A DNA stretch of 64,000 nucleotides from Brachycybe producta (taxonomy: Eukaryota; Arthropoda; Diplopoda; Playtdesmida; Andrognathidae). The notes below the pieces were generated by a model that was not told the origin of the DNA, did not search any database, and saw only the letters and a list, made by a program, of their open reading frames with translations. A program made the translations under genes and the position numbers. Shown here in pieces: positions 1 to 10,880 of the stretch (positions are counted from its first letter, which is position 1; each line of letters begins with the position of its first letter). Location of the stretch: assembly GCA_036925085.1 (NCBI GenBank), contig JAUPFP010000122.1:62001-126000 (forward strand). The letters are read 5' to 3'.

Positions 1-107
1 TACCATGTTCAACACACTGGTTCTCATCCGATCACCAAAGTTAAGCAACATTGGGCCCAGTCAGTACTTGGATGGGTGACTGCCTGGGAATACTGGGTGT
101 TGTTGGC
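1..107 (+). rRNA. 5S rRNA-like gene, 5'-truncated by the window edge
   Basis: The window opens at about nucleotide 12 of the 5S-like sequence; the remaining 107 nt run to the GGC at 105-107, followed by a T-run. The truncation is the window boundary, not a biological break. One base differs from its neighbours in the loop A region (TTCAAC instead of TTGAAC). Confidence 0.85.
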
Positions 108-1208
108 ATAATTTTTTTCTATTTTTTAAATAATGGGAATCATATATTAATAACTGGCATGATAAAATTGAACACTTATTTTATATAAATAACTGAAAAT
201 GCACACAATAATAGTTAACTGTAATAAGTATTTTTTGAAGTGGAGAGTTAACTTAATTAGATCTTTCGAAAGTTGAACTTGTACATTTTGGGGTGTCAAT
301 AGCCATACCATGTTGAACACACTGGTTCTCATCCGATCACCAAAGTTAAGCAACATTGGGCCCAGTCAGTACTTGGACTGGTGACTGCCTGGGAATACTG
401 GGTGTTGTTGGTGTATTTCTTTTCATTTTTTAAATAATGGGAATCATCTATTAATAACTGGCATGATAAAATTGAACAGTTATTTTATATAAATAACTGA
501 AAATGCACACAATAATAGTTAACTGTAATAAGTATTTTTTGAAGTGGAGAGTTAACTTATTTAGATCTTTCGAAAGTTGAACTTGTACATTTTGGGGTGT
601 CAATGGCCATACCATGTTGAACACACTGGTTCTCATCCGATCACTAAAGTTAAGCAACATTGGGCTCAGTCAGTACTTGGATGGGTGACTGCCTGGGAAT
701 ACTGGGTGTTGTTGGTGTATTTCTTTTCATTTTTTAAATAATGGGAATCATCTATTAATAACTGGCATGATAAAATTGAACAGTTATTTTATATAAATAA
801 CTGAAAATGCACACAATAATAGTTAACTGTAATAAGTATTTTTTTGAAGTGGAGAGTTAACTTATTTAGATCTTTCGAAAGTTGAACTTGTACATTTTGG
901 GGTGTCAACAGCCATACCATGTTGAACACACTGGTTCTCATCTGATCACCAAAGTTAAGCAACATTGGGCCCAGTCAGTACTTGGATGGGTGACTGGATG
1001 GGAATACTGTGTGTTGTTGGCATAATTTTTTTCTATTTTTTAAATAATGGGAATCATATATTAATAACTGGCATGATAAAATTGAACACTTATTTTATAT
1101 AAATAACTGAAAATGCACACAATAATAGTCAACTGTAATAAGTATTTTTTGAAGTGGAGAGTTAACTTATTTAGATCTTACGAAAGTTGAACTTGTACAT
1201 TTTGGGGT

Positions 1209-1326
1209 GTCAACGGCCATACCATGTTGAACACACTGGTTCTCATCCGATCACCAAAGTTAAGCAACATTGGGCCCAGTCAGTACTTGGATGGGTGACT
1301 GCCTGGGAATACTGGGTGTTGTTGGT
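1209..1326 (+). rRNA. 5S rRNA-like gene, clean reference copy of the array
   Basis: The 118-nt sequence aligns end to end with animal 5S rRNA, the small RNA of the large ribosomal subunit made by RNA polymerase III. Box A lies at about gene positions 50-64 (AGTTAAGCAACATTG, 1258-1272) and box C at about 80-97 (TGGATGGGTGACTGCCTG, 1288-1305). Helix I: GTCAACGGC at 1-9 with GTTGTTGG(C/T) at the 3' end. Helix II: ATGTTG at 16-21 with CAACAT at 57-62. Helix III: TGGT at 29-32 with ACCA at 45-48. Against the usual metazoan sequence it carries C-to-T or G-to-A changes at several former CpG sites (CTGG for CCGG, CTCATCC for CTCGTCC, CCAAAG for CCGAAG, GACTGCC for GACCGCC). It could be a functional variant or a pseudogene-like satellite copy; the family assignment is certain, activity is not. 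Confidence 0.9.
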
Positions 1327-1327
1327 G

Positions 1328-1345
1328 TATTTCTTTTCATTTTTT
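1328..1345 (+). terminator. Pol III T-run terminator, representative unit
   Basis: Directly after the gene end, a short trailer leads into TTTT (1334-1337) and then T6 (1340-1345). RNA polymerase III stops at runs of four or more T on the non-template strand. Almost every unit in the window has a comparable T-run within about 20 bp of the gene end, on the strand of its own gene. Confidence 0.6.
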
Positions 1346-1482
1346 AAATAATGGGAATCATCTATTAATAACTGGCATGATAAAATTGAACACTTATTTT
1401 ATATAAATAACTGAAAATGCACACAATAATAGTTAACTGTAATAAGTATTTTTTTTGAAGTGGAGAGTTAACTTATTTAGAT

Positions 1483-1492
1483 CTTTCGAAAG
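1483..1492 (+). promoter_or_regulatory. Conserved palindrome CTTTCGAAAG upstream of the 5S gene (representative)
   Basis: A perfect 10-bp palindrome lies at about -32 to -23 relative to the 5S start at 1515. The same element recurs at the same distance in most units of blocks 1 and 4; blocks 2 and 3 often have CTTCGAAGG or CTTCCGAAGG-like variants. It contains the only CpG of the spacer. In several animals, 5S genes need an upstream element near -30 besides the internal promoter, so a promoter role is possible. That is inference from position and conservation. Confidence 0.35.
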
Positions 1493-2734
1493 TTGAACTT
1501 GTACATTTTGGGGTGTCAACGGCCATACCATGTTGAACACACTGGTTCTCATACGAACACCAAAGTTAAGCAACATTGGGCCCAGTCAGTACTTGGATGG
1601 GTGACTGCCTGGGAATACTGGGTGTTGTTGGCATAATTTTTTTCTATTTTTTAAATAATGGGAATCATATATTAATAACTGGCATGATAAAATTGAACAC
1701 TTATTTTATATAAATAACTGAAAATGCACACAATAATAGTTAACTGTAATAAGTATTTTTTGAAGTGGAGAGTTAACTTATTTAGATCTTTCGAAAGTTG
1801 AACTTGTACATTTTCGGGTGTCAACGGCCATACCATGTTGAACACACTGGTTCTCATCTGATCACCAAAGTTAAGCAACATTGGGCCCAGTCAGTACTTG
1901 GATTGGTGACTGCCTGGGAATACTGGGTGTTGTTGGTGTATTTCTTTTCATTTTTTAAATAATGGGAATCATCTATTAATAACTGGCATGATAAAATTGA
2001 ACACTTATTTTATATAAATAACTGAAAATGCACACAATAATAGTTAACTGTAATAAGTATTTTTTTGAAGTGGAGATTTAACTTATTTAGATCTTTCGAA
2101 AGTTGAACTTGTACATTTTGGGTGTCAACAGCCATACCATGTTGAACACACTGGTTCTCATCCTATCACCAAAGTTAAGCAACATTGGGCCCAGTCAGTA
2201 CTTGGATGGGTGACTGCCTGGGAATACTGGGTGTTGTTGGCATAATTTTTTTCTATTTTTTAAATAATGGGAATCATATATTAATAACTGGCATGATAAA
2301 ATTGAACACTTATTTTATATAAATAACTGAAAATGCACACAATAATAGTTAACTGTAATAAGTATTTTTTGAAGTGGAGAGTTAACTTATTTAGATCTTT
2401 CGAAAGTTGAACTTGTACATTTTGGGGTGTCAACGGCCATACCATGTTGAACACACTGGTTCTCATCTGATCACCAAAGTTAAGCAACATTGGGCCCAGT
2501 CAGTACTTGGATGGGTGACTGCCTGGGAATACTGGGTGTTGTTGGCATAATTTTTTTCTATTTTTTAAATAATGGGAATCATATATTAATAACTGGCATG
2601 ATAAAATTGAACACTTATTTTATATAAATAACTGAAAATGCACACAATAATAGTTAACTGTAATAAGTATTTTTTTGAAGTGGAGAGTTAACTTATTTAG
2701 ATCTTTCGAAAGTTGAACTTGTACGTTTTGGGGT

Positions 2735-2853
2735 GTCAACGGCTATACCATGTTGAACACACTGGTTCTCATCTGATCACCAAAGTTAAGCGACATTTTG
2801 CAAAAGTCAGTACTTGGATGGGTGACTGCCTGGGAATACTGGGTGTTGTTGGT
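2735..2853 (+). rRNA. 5S rRNA-like gene with altered box A region
   Basis: This copy has GCGACATTTTGCAAAAG where its neighbours have GCAACATTGGGCCCAG. This damages helix II and the intermediate element and adds one base. The unit at 5480 shares the GCGACATTTTGC part but keeps CCCAG, so the change appears to have spread between copies. Probably an inactive copy. Confidence 0.8.
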
Positions 2854-5479
2854 GTATTTCTTTTCATTTTTTAAATAATGGGAATCATCTATTAATAACT
2901 GGCATGATAAAATTGAACACTTATTTTATATAAATAACTGAAAATGCACATTATAATAGTTAAATGTAATAAGTATTTTTTTGAAGTGGAGAGTTAACTT
3001 ATTTAGATCTTTCGAAAGTTGAACTTGTACATTTTGGGGTGTCAACGGCTATACCATGTAGAACACACTGGTTCTCATCCGATCACCAAAGTGAAGCAAC
3101 ATTTGGCACAGTCAGTACTTGGATGGGTGACTGCCTGGGAATACTGGGTGTTGTTGGCATAATTTTTTTTCTATTTTTTAAAAAATGGGAATCATATATT
3201 AATATCTGGCATGATAAAATTAAACACTTATTTTATATAAATAACTGAAAATGCACACAATAATAGTTAACTGTAATAAGTATTTTTTGAAGTGGAGAGT
3301 TAACTTATTTAGATCTTTTGAAAGTTGAACTTGTACATTTTGGGGTGTCAACGGCCATACCATGTTGAACACACTGGTTCTCATCCGATCACCAAAGTTA
3401 AGCAACATTGGACCCAGTCAGTACTTGGATGGGTGACTGCTTGGGAATACTGGGTGTTGTTGTCATAATTTTTTTCTATTTTTTAAATAATGGGAATCAT
3501 ATATTAATAACTGGCATGATAAAATTGAACACTTATTTTATATAAATAACTGAAAATGCACACAATAATAGTTAACTGTAATAAGTATTTTTTGAAGTGG
3601 AGAGTTAACTTATTTAGATCTTTCGAAAGTTGAACTTGTACATTTTCGGGTGTCAACGGCCATACCATGTTAAACACACTGGTTCTCATCCGATCACCAA
3701 AGTTAAGCAACATTGGGCCCAGTCAGTTCTTGGATTGGTGACTGCCTGGGAATACTGGGTGTTGTTGGTGTATTTCTTTTCATTTTTTAAATAATGGGAA
3801 TCATCTATTAATAACTGGCATAATAAAATTGAACACTTATTTTATATAAATAACTGAAAATGCACACAATAATAGTTAACTGTAATAAGTATTTTTTTGA
3901 AGTGGAGAGTTAACTTATTTAGATCTTTCGAAAGTTGAACTTGTACATTTTGGGGTGTCAACGGCCATACCATGTTGAACACACTGGTTCTCATCCGATC
4001 ACCAAAGTTAAGCAACATTGGGCCCAGTCAGTACTTGGACTGGTGACTGCCTGGGAATACTGGGTGTTGTTGGTGTATTTCTTTTCATTTTTTAAATAAT
4101 GGGAATCATCTATTAATAACTGGCATGATAAAATTGAACACTTATTTTATATAAATAACTGAAAATGCACACAATAATAGTCAACTGTAATAAGTATTTT
4201 TTGAAGTGGAGAGTTAACTTATTTAGATCTTTCGAAAGTTGAACTTGTACATTTTGGGGTGTCAACGGCCATACCATGTTGAACACACTGGTTCTCATCC
4301 GATCACCAAAGTTAAGCAACATTGGGCCCAGTCAGTACTTGGATGGGTGACTGCCTGGGAATACTAGGTGTTGTTGGTGTATTTCTTTTCATTTTTTAAA
4401 TAATGGGAATCATCTATTGATAACTGGCATGATAAAATTGAACAAGTATTTTATATAAATAACTGAAAATGCACACAATAATAGTTAACTGTAATAAGTA
4501 TTTTTTTGAAGTGGAGAGTTAACTTATTTAGATCTTTCGAAAGTTTAACTTGTACTTTTTGGGGTGTGAACGGCTATACCATGTTGAACACACTGGTTCT
4601 CATCTGATCACCAAAGTTAATCAACATTGGGCCCAGTCAGTACTTGGATTGGTGACTGCCTGGGAATACTGGGTGTTGTTGGTGTATTTCTTTTCATTTT
4701 TTAAATGATGTTAATCATCTATTAATAACTGGCATGATAAAATTGAACACTTATTTTATATAAATAACTGAAAATGCACACAATAATAGTTAACTGTAAT
4801 AAGTATTTTTTGAAGTGGAGAGTTAACTTATTTAGATCTTTCGAAAGTTGAACTTGTACATTTTGGGGTGTCAACGGCCATACCATGTTGAACACACTGG
4901 TTCTCATCCGATCACCAAAGTTAATCAACATTGGGCCCAGTCAGTACTTGGATGGGTGACTGCCTGGAAATACTTTGTGTTGTTGGTGTATTTCTTTTCA
5001 TTTTTTAAATAATGGGAATCATCTATTAATAACTGGCATGATAAAATTGAACACTTATTTTATATAAATAAATGAAAATGAACACTATAATAGTTAACTG
5101 TAATAAGTATTTTTTTGAAGTGGAGAGTTAACTTATTTAGATCTTTCGAAAGTTGAACTTGTACATTTTGGGGTGTCAACGGCCATACCATGTTGAACAC
5201 ACTGGTTCTCATCTGATCACCAAAGTTAAGCAACATTGGGCCCAGTCAGTACTTGGATGGGTGACTGCCTGGGAATACTGTGTGTTGTTGGCATAATTTT
5301 TTTCTATTTTTTAAATAATGGGAATCATATATTAATAACTGGCATGATAAAATTGAACACTTATTTTATATAAATAACTGAAAATGCACACAATAATAGT
5401 CAACTGTAATAAGTATTTTTTGAAGTGGAGAGTTAACTTATTTAGATCTTACGAAAGTTGAACTTGTACATTTTGGGGT

Positions 5480-5597
5480 GTCAACGGCCATACCATGTTG
5501 AACACACTGGTTCTCATCCGATCACCAAAGTTAAGCGACATTTTGCCCAGTCAGTACTTGGATGGGTGACTGCCTGGGAATACTGGGTGTTGTTGGT
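5480..5597 (+). rRNA. Last + strand 5S-like copy before the left inversion junction
   Basis: Full-length gene of block 1 with GCGACATTTTGCCCAG in the box A region. Its downstream spacer runs only to 5727, where it meets spacer of the opposite orientation. The next gene (5903-6020) faces it tail to tail. Confidence 0.85.
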
Positions 5598-5902
5598 GTA
5601 TTTCTTTTCATTTTTTAAATAATGGGAGTCATCTATTAATAACTGGCATGATAAAATTGAACAAGTATTTTATATAAATAACTGAAAATGCACACAATAA
5701 TAGTTAACTGTAATAAGTATTTTTTTGTACAAGTTCAACTTCCGAAGGATCTAAATAAGTTAACTCTCCACTTCAAAAAAATACTTGTTACATTTAACTA
5801 TTATTGTGTGCATTTTCAGTTATTTATATAAAATAAGTGTTCAATTTTATCATGCCAGTTATTAATAGATGATTCCTATTATTTAAAAAATGAAAAAAAA
5901 AC

Positions 5903-6020
5903 ACCAACAACACCCAGTACTCCCAGGCAGTCACCCATCCAAGTACTGACTGGGCCCTATGTTGCTTAACTTTGGTGATCAGACGAGAACCAGTGTGTTC
6001 AACATGGTATATCCATTGAC
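5903..6020 (-). rRNA. First - strand 5S-like copy after the left junction
   Basis: Full-length copy that keeps the ancestral-looking CpG in CAGACGAGAACC (CTCGTC on the gene strand) and has GGGCCCTATG in place of GGGCCCAATG. It is the inverted partner of the right-hand copy at 26189-26306 (coordinate sum 32209), sharing the rare TCAAAGGATC upstream variant. Confidence 0.85.
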
Positions 6021-7604
6021 TCCCCAAAATGTTCAAGTTCAACTTTCAAAGGATCTAAATAATTTAACTCTCCACTTCAAAAAATACTTGTTACATTTAT
6101 CTATTATTGTGTGCATTTTTAGTTATTAATATAAAATAAGTGTTCAATTTTATTATGAAAGTTATTTATATATGATTCCCATTATTTAAAAAATGAAAAA
6201 AGAAACACCAACATTACCCCATATTCCCAGGCAGTCACCCATCCAAGTACTGACTGGGCCCAATGTTACTTAACTTTGGTGATCTGATGAGAACCAGTGT
6301 GTTCAACATGGTATGGCCATTGACAACCCAAAATGTACAAGTTCAACTTTAGAAATATCTAAATAATTTAATTCACCACTGCAAAAAATACTTGTTACAT
6401 TTAACTGTGTGCATTTTTAGTTATTAATATAAAATAAGTGTTCAATTTTATTATGAAAGTTATTTATAGATGATTCCCATTATTTAAAAAATGAAAAAAT
6501 ATGCCAACAACACCCAGTATTCCCAGGCAGTCACCCATCCAAGTACTGGCTGGGCCCAATGTTGCTTAACTTTGGTGATCGGATGAGAACCAGTGTGTTC
6601 AACATGGTATGGCCGTTGACACCCCAAATTGTACAAGTTCAACTTTCGAAAGATCTAAATAAGTTAGCTCTCCACTTCAAAAAAATACTTATTACAGTTA
6701 ACTATTATTGTGTGCATTTTCAGGTATTTATATAAAATAAGTGTTCAATTTTATCACGCCAGTTATTAATAGATGATTCCCATTATTTAAAAAATGAAAA
6801 GAAATACACCAACAACACCCAGTATTCCCAGGCAGTCACCCATCCAAGAACTGACTGAACCCAATGTTGCTTAACTTTGGTGATCGGATGAGAACCAGTG
6901 TGTTCAACGTGGTATGGCCGTTGACACCCCAAAAAGTACAAGTAAAACTTTCGAAAGATCTAAATAAGTTAACCCTCCACTTCAAAAAATACTTATTACA
7001 GTTAACTATTATAGTGTGCATTTTCAGTTATTTATATAAAATAAGTGTTCAATTTTATCATGCCAGTTATTAATAGATGATTCCCTTTATTTAAAAAATG
7101 AAAAGAAATACACCAACAACACCCAGTATTCCCAGGCAGTCACCCATCCAAGTACTGACTGGGCCCAATATTGCTAAACTTTGGTGATTGGATAAGAACC
7201 AGTGTGCTCAACATGGTATGGCCATTGACACCCCAAAATCTACAAGTTCAACTTCCGAAAGATCTAAATAAGTTAACTCTCCACTTCGAAAAATACGTAT
7301 TACAGTTAACTATTATTGTGTGCATTTTCAGTTATTTATATAAAATAAGTGTTCAATTTTATCATGCCAGTTATTAATATATGATTCCCATTATTTAAAA
7401 AATAGAAAAAAAATTATGCCAACAACACCCAGTATTCCCAGGCAGTCACCCATCCAAGCACTGACTGGGCCAAATTTTCCTTCACTTTGGTGATCGGATG
7501 AGAACCAGTGTGTTCAACATGGTATGGCCGTTGACACCCCAAAATGTACAAGTACAACTTTCGAAAGATCTAAATAAGTTAACCCTCCACTTCAAAAAAT
7601 AATT

Positions 7605-8725
7605 GTTACATTTAACTATTATTGTGTGCATTTTCAGTTATTTATATAAAATAAGTGTTCAATTTTATTATGCCAGTTATTAATAGATGATTCCCATTAT
7701 TTAAAAAATGAAAAAAACACCAACAACACCCTGTATTCCCAGGCAGTCACCCATCCAAGTACTGACTGGGCCTATGTTGCTTAACTTTGGTAATCAGACG
7801 AGAACCAGTGTGTTCAAAATGGTATGGCCATTGACACCCCAAAATGTACAAGTTCAACTTTCGAAGGATCTAAATAATTTAACTCTCCACTTCAAAAAAA
7901 TACTTGTTACATTTAACTATTCTTGTGTGCATTTTTAGTTATTTATATAAAATAAGTGTTCAATTTTATCATGCCAGTTATTAATAGATGATTCCCATTA
8001 TTTAAAAAATGAAAAAATATGCCGACAACACATTTTATTTTCAGGCAGTCACCCATCCAAATATTGACTGGGCCCAATGTTGCTTAACTTTGGTGATCAG
8101 ATGAGAACCAGTGTGTTCAACATGGTATGGCCATTGACACCCGAAAATGTACAAGATCAACTTCCGAAGGATCTAAATAAGTTAACTCTCCACTTCAAAA
8201 AAATACTTGTTACATTTAACTATTATTGTGTGCATTTTCAGTTATTTATATAAAATAAGTGTTCAATTTTATCATGCCAGTTATTAATAGATGATTCCTA
8301 TTATTTAAAAAATGAAAAAAAACACCAACAACACCCAGTACTCCCAGGCAGTCACCCATCCAAGTACTGACTGGGCCCAATGTTACTTAACTTTGGTGAT
8401 CTGATGAGAACCAGTGTGTTCAACATGGTATGGCCATTGACAACCAAAAATGTACAAGTTCAACTTTAGAAATATCTAAATAATTTAATTCACCACTGCA
8501 AAAAATACTTGTTACATTTAACTGTGTGCATTTTTAGTTATTAATATAAAATAAGTGTTCAATTTTATTATGAAAGTTATTTATAGATGATTCCCATTAT
8601 TTAAAAAATGAAAAAATATGCCAACAACACCCAGTATTCCCAGGCAGTCACCCATCCAAGTACTGGCTGGGCCCAATGTTGCTTAACTTTGGTGATCGGA
8701 TGAGAACCAGTGTGTTCAACATGGT
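7605..8725 (-). repeat. Segmental duplication of 5S units, copy 1 (offset 5153)
   Basis: This stretch of nearly four units recurs at 12758-13878 with a constant offset of 5153 bp. Shared private features include ACCCTGTATTCCC, the GGGCCTATG one-base deletion, TTCAAAATGG, the GCCGACAACACATTTTATTT gene end and the short spacer lacking part of TTTAACTATTATTG. Only a few substitutions separate the two copies. Confidence 0.8.
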
Positions 8726-8921
8726 AAAGCCGTTGACACCCCAAAATGTACAAGTTCTACTTTCAATAGATCTAAATAATTTAACTCTAAACTTCAAAAA
8801 AATCCTTTTTACATTTAACTATTATTGTGTGCATTTTTAGTTATTAATATAAAATAAGCATTCAATTTTATCAAGCCAGTTATTAATAGATGATTCCCTT
8901 TATTTAAAAAATGAAAAAAAT

Positions 8922-9039
8922 GCCAAGACCACTCAGTATTCCCAGGCAGTCACTCTTCCAAGTACTGACTGGGCCCAACATTGCTTAATTTTGGTGATCG
9001 AATGAGAAGCAGAGTGTTCAACATGGTATGGCCATTTAC
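8922..9039 (-). rRNA. Degenerate 5S-like copy
   Basis: Multiple changes in conserved places: GCCATTTACA at the 5' end (helix I broken), GAGAAGCAGAGTG in the loop A/helix II region, CACTCTTCC in the box C region and ACCACTCAGTATTC near the 3' end. Likely an inactive relic. Confidence 0.75.
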
Positions 9040-9359
9040 ACCCCAAAATGTACAAGTTCAACTTTGGAAGGATCTAAATAAGTTAACTCTCCAAATCAAA
9101 AAAATACTTGTTACATTTAAATAATATTGTGTGCATTTTAGTTATTTATATAAAATAAGTGTTCAATTTTATCATGCCAGTTATTAATAGATGATTCCCA
9201 TTATTTAAAAAATGAAAAAAATATGCCAACAACACCCAGTATTCCCAGGCAGTCACCCATCAAAGTACTGACTGGGACCAATGTTGCTTAACTTTAGTTA
9301 TCGGATGAAAACCAGTGTGTTCAACATGGTATGGCCATTGACAACCCAAAATGTACAAG

Positions 9360-10880
9360 TTCTACTTTCGAAAAATCTAAATAAGTTAACTCTTTACTTC
9401 AAAAAAAATACTTGTTACATTTAACTCTTATTGTGTGCATTTTCAGTTATTTTTATAAAATAAGTGTTCAATTCTATCATGCCAGTTAATAATAGATGAT
9501 TCCCTTTATTTAAAAAAATGAAAAAAATACACCAACAACACATAGTATTCCCACGCATTCAACCATCCAAGTACTGACATGGAACAATGTTGCTTAACTT
9601 TGGTGATCGGATGAGAATCAGTGTGTTCAACATGGTTTCCGTTGACACCCCAAAACGTACAAGTTCAACTTTCGAAGGATCTAAATAAGTTAACTCTCCA
9701 CTTCAAAAAAATACTTGTTACATTTAACTATTATTTTGTGCATTTTCAGTTATTTATATAAAATAAGTGTTCAATTTTATCATGCCAGTTATTAATAGAT
9801 GATTCCCATTATTTAAAAAATGAAAAAAAACACCAACAACAACCAGTATTCCCAGGCAGTCACCCATCCAAGTACTGACTGGGCCCAATGTAGCTTAACT
9901 TTGGTGATCAGATGAGAACCAGTGTGTTCAACATGGTATGGCCATTGACACCACAAAATGTACAAGTTCAACTTCCAAAGGATCTAAATAAGTTAACTGT
10001 ACACTTCAAAAAACACTTGTTACATTTAACTATTATTGTGTGCATTTTCATTTATTTATATATAATAAGTGTTCAATTTTATTATGCCAGTTATTAATAG
10101 ATGATTCCCAATATTTAAAAAATGAAAAAAAAATATGCCAACAACACCCAGTATTCCCAGGAAGTCACCCACCCAAGCACTGACTGGGCCCAATGTTGCT
10201 TAATTTTGGTGATCGAATGAGAACCAGTGTGTTCAACATGGTATGGCTGTTGACACCCCAAAACGTACAAGTTCAACTATCGAAGGATCTAAATAAGTTA
10301 ACTCTCCACACCAAAAAAAACTTGTTACATTTAACTATTATTGTGTGCATTTTTAGTTATTTATATAAAATAAGTGTTCAATTTTATTATGCCAGTTATT
10401 ATTAGGTGATTCCCAATACTTAAAAAATGAAATAAATATGCCAACAACACCCAGTATCCAAAGGCAGTCACGCATCCAAGTACTGACTGGGCCCAATGTT
10501 GCTTAACTTTGGTGATCGGATGAGAACCAGTGTGTTCAACATGGTAAGGCTGTTGACACCCCAAAACGTACAAGTTCAACTTTCGAAGAATCTAAATAAG
10601 TTTACTCTCCACATCAAAAAAAATACTTGTTACATTTAACTATTATTGTGTGCATTTTCAGTCATTTATATAAAATAAGTGTTCATTTTTATCATGCCAG
10701 TTATTAATGGATGATTCCCAATTTTTAAAAAATGAAAAAAAATATGCCAACAACACCAAGTGTTCCGAGGCAGTCACCCATCCAATTACTGACTGGGCCC
10801 ACTGTTGCTTAACTTTGGTGATCGAATGAGAACCAGTGTGTTCAACATGGTATCACCGTTGTCACCCTAAAATCTACAAG
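9360..10880 (-). repeat. Higher-order unit of 5 5S copies, left-arm copy A
   Basis: A five-unit cassette (gene 5' ends 9646, 9949, 10254, 10557, 10863). It is repeated next to itself as copy B with one additional unit: 9646 pairs with 11168 (offset 1522), and the other four pair at offset 1824-1825. Shared marks include the two-base deletion in the gene ending at 9646, CATGGAACAATG in the box A region, the GCACTGACTGGG copy and GCAGTCACGCATCC. Confidence 0.75.
9531..9646 (-). rRNA. 5S-like copy with 2-nt deletion near the 5' end and lost box A region
   Basis: The 5' end reads GTTGAC preceded by GGTTTCC instead of GGTATGGCC. The segment opposite the GGGCCC motif reads CATGGAACAATG, and the gene end has CACATAGTATTCCCACGCATTCAACC. 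The same damaged version is found at 11053-11168 and, inverted, at 28312-28427; its 3' half is also in the copy at 29531-29648. Confidence 0.75.

Larger units (their letters stand above)
1..5727 (+). repeat. Tandem 5S rRNA-like array, block 1 (19 copies, + strand)
   Basis: Head-to-tail units of 304-306 bp. Gene 5' ends: (partial 1-107), 295, 599, 904, 1209, 1515, 1820, 2124, 2429, 2735, 3041, 3347, 3652, 3957, 4261, 4566, 4870, 5175, 5480; each gene is about 118 nt. Two spacer types are mixed. Type A follows the gene with GGCATAATTTTTTTC and later has CATATATTAAT; type B follows with GGTGTATTTCTTTTC and has CATCTATTAAT. Order of types from the first unit: A B B A B A B A A B A A B B B B B A B. 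The spacers are AT-rich, with no other gene visible. The block ends abruptly in spacer at 5727, where the strand of the array reverses. Confidence 0.95.

Noticed and set aside
147..356. Dozens of similar 60-76 codon ORFs (such as those encoding MLLNFGDRMRTSVFNM...) across the window
   Set aside because: They run antisense or sense over the 5S gene and its spacer and recur only because the unit recurs. Copies break by frameshift in poly-A/T runs, with no sign of protein constraint, so they are not genes.
1..5727. The repeat as a SINE (5S-derived SINE3-like) family
   Set aside because: Copies are strictly head-to-tail at one period with no poly-A or LINE-like tail and no target-site duplications. 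This is a tandem array, not dispersed insertions.
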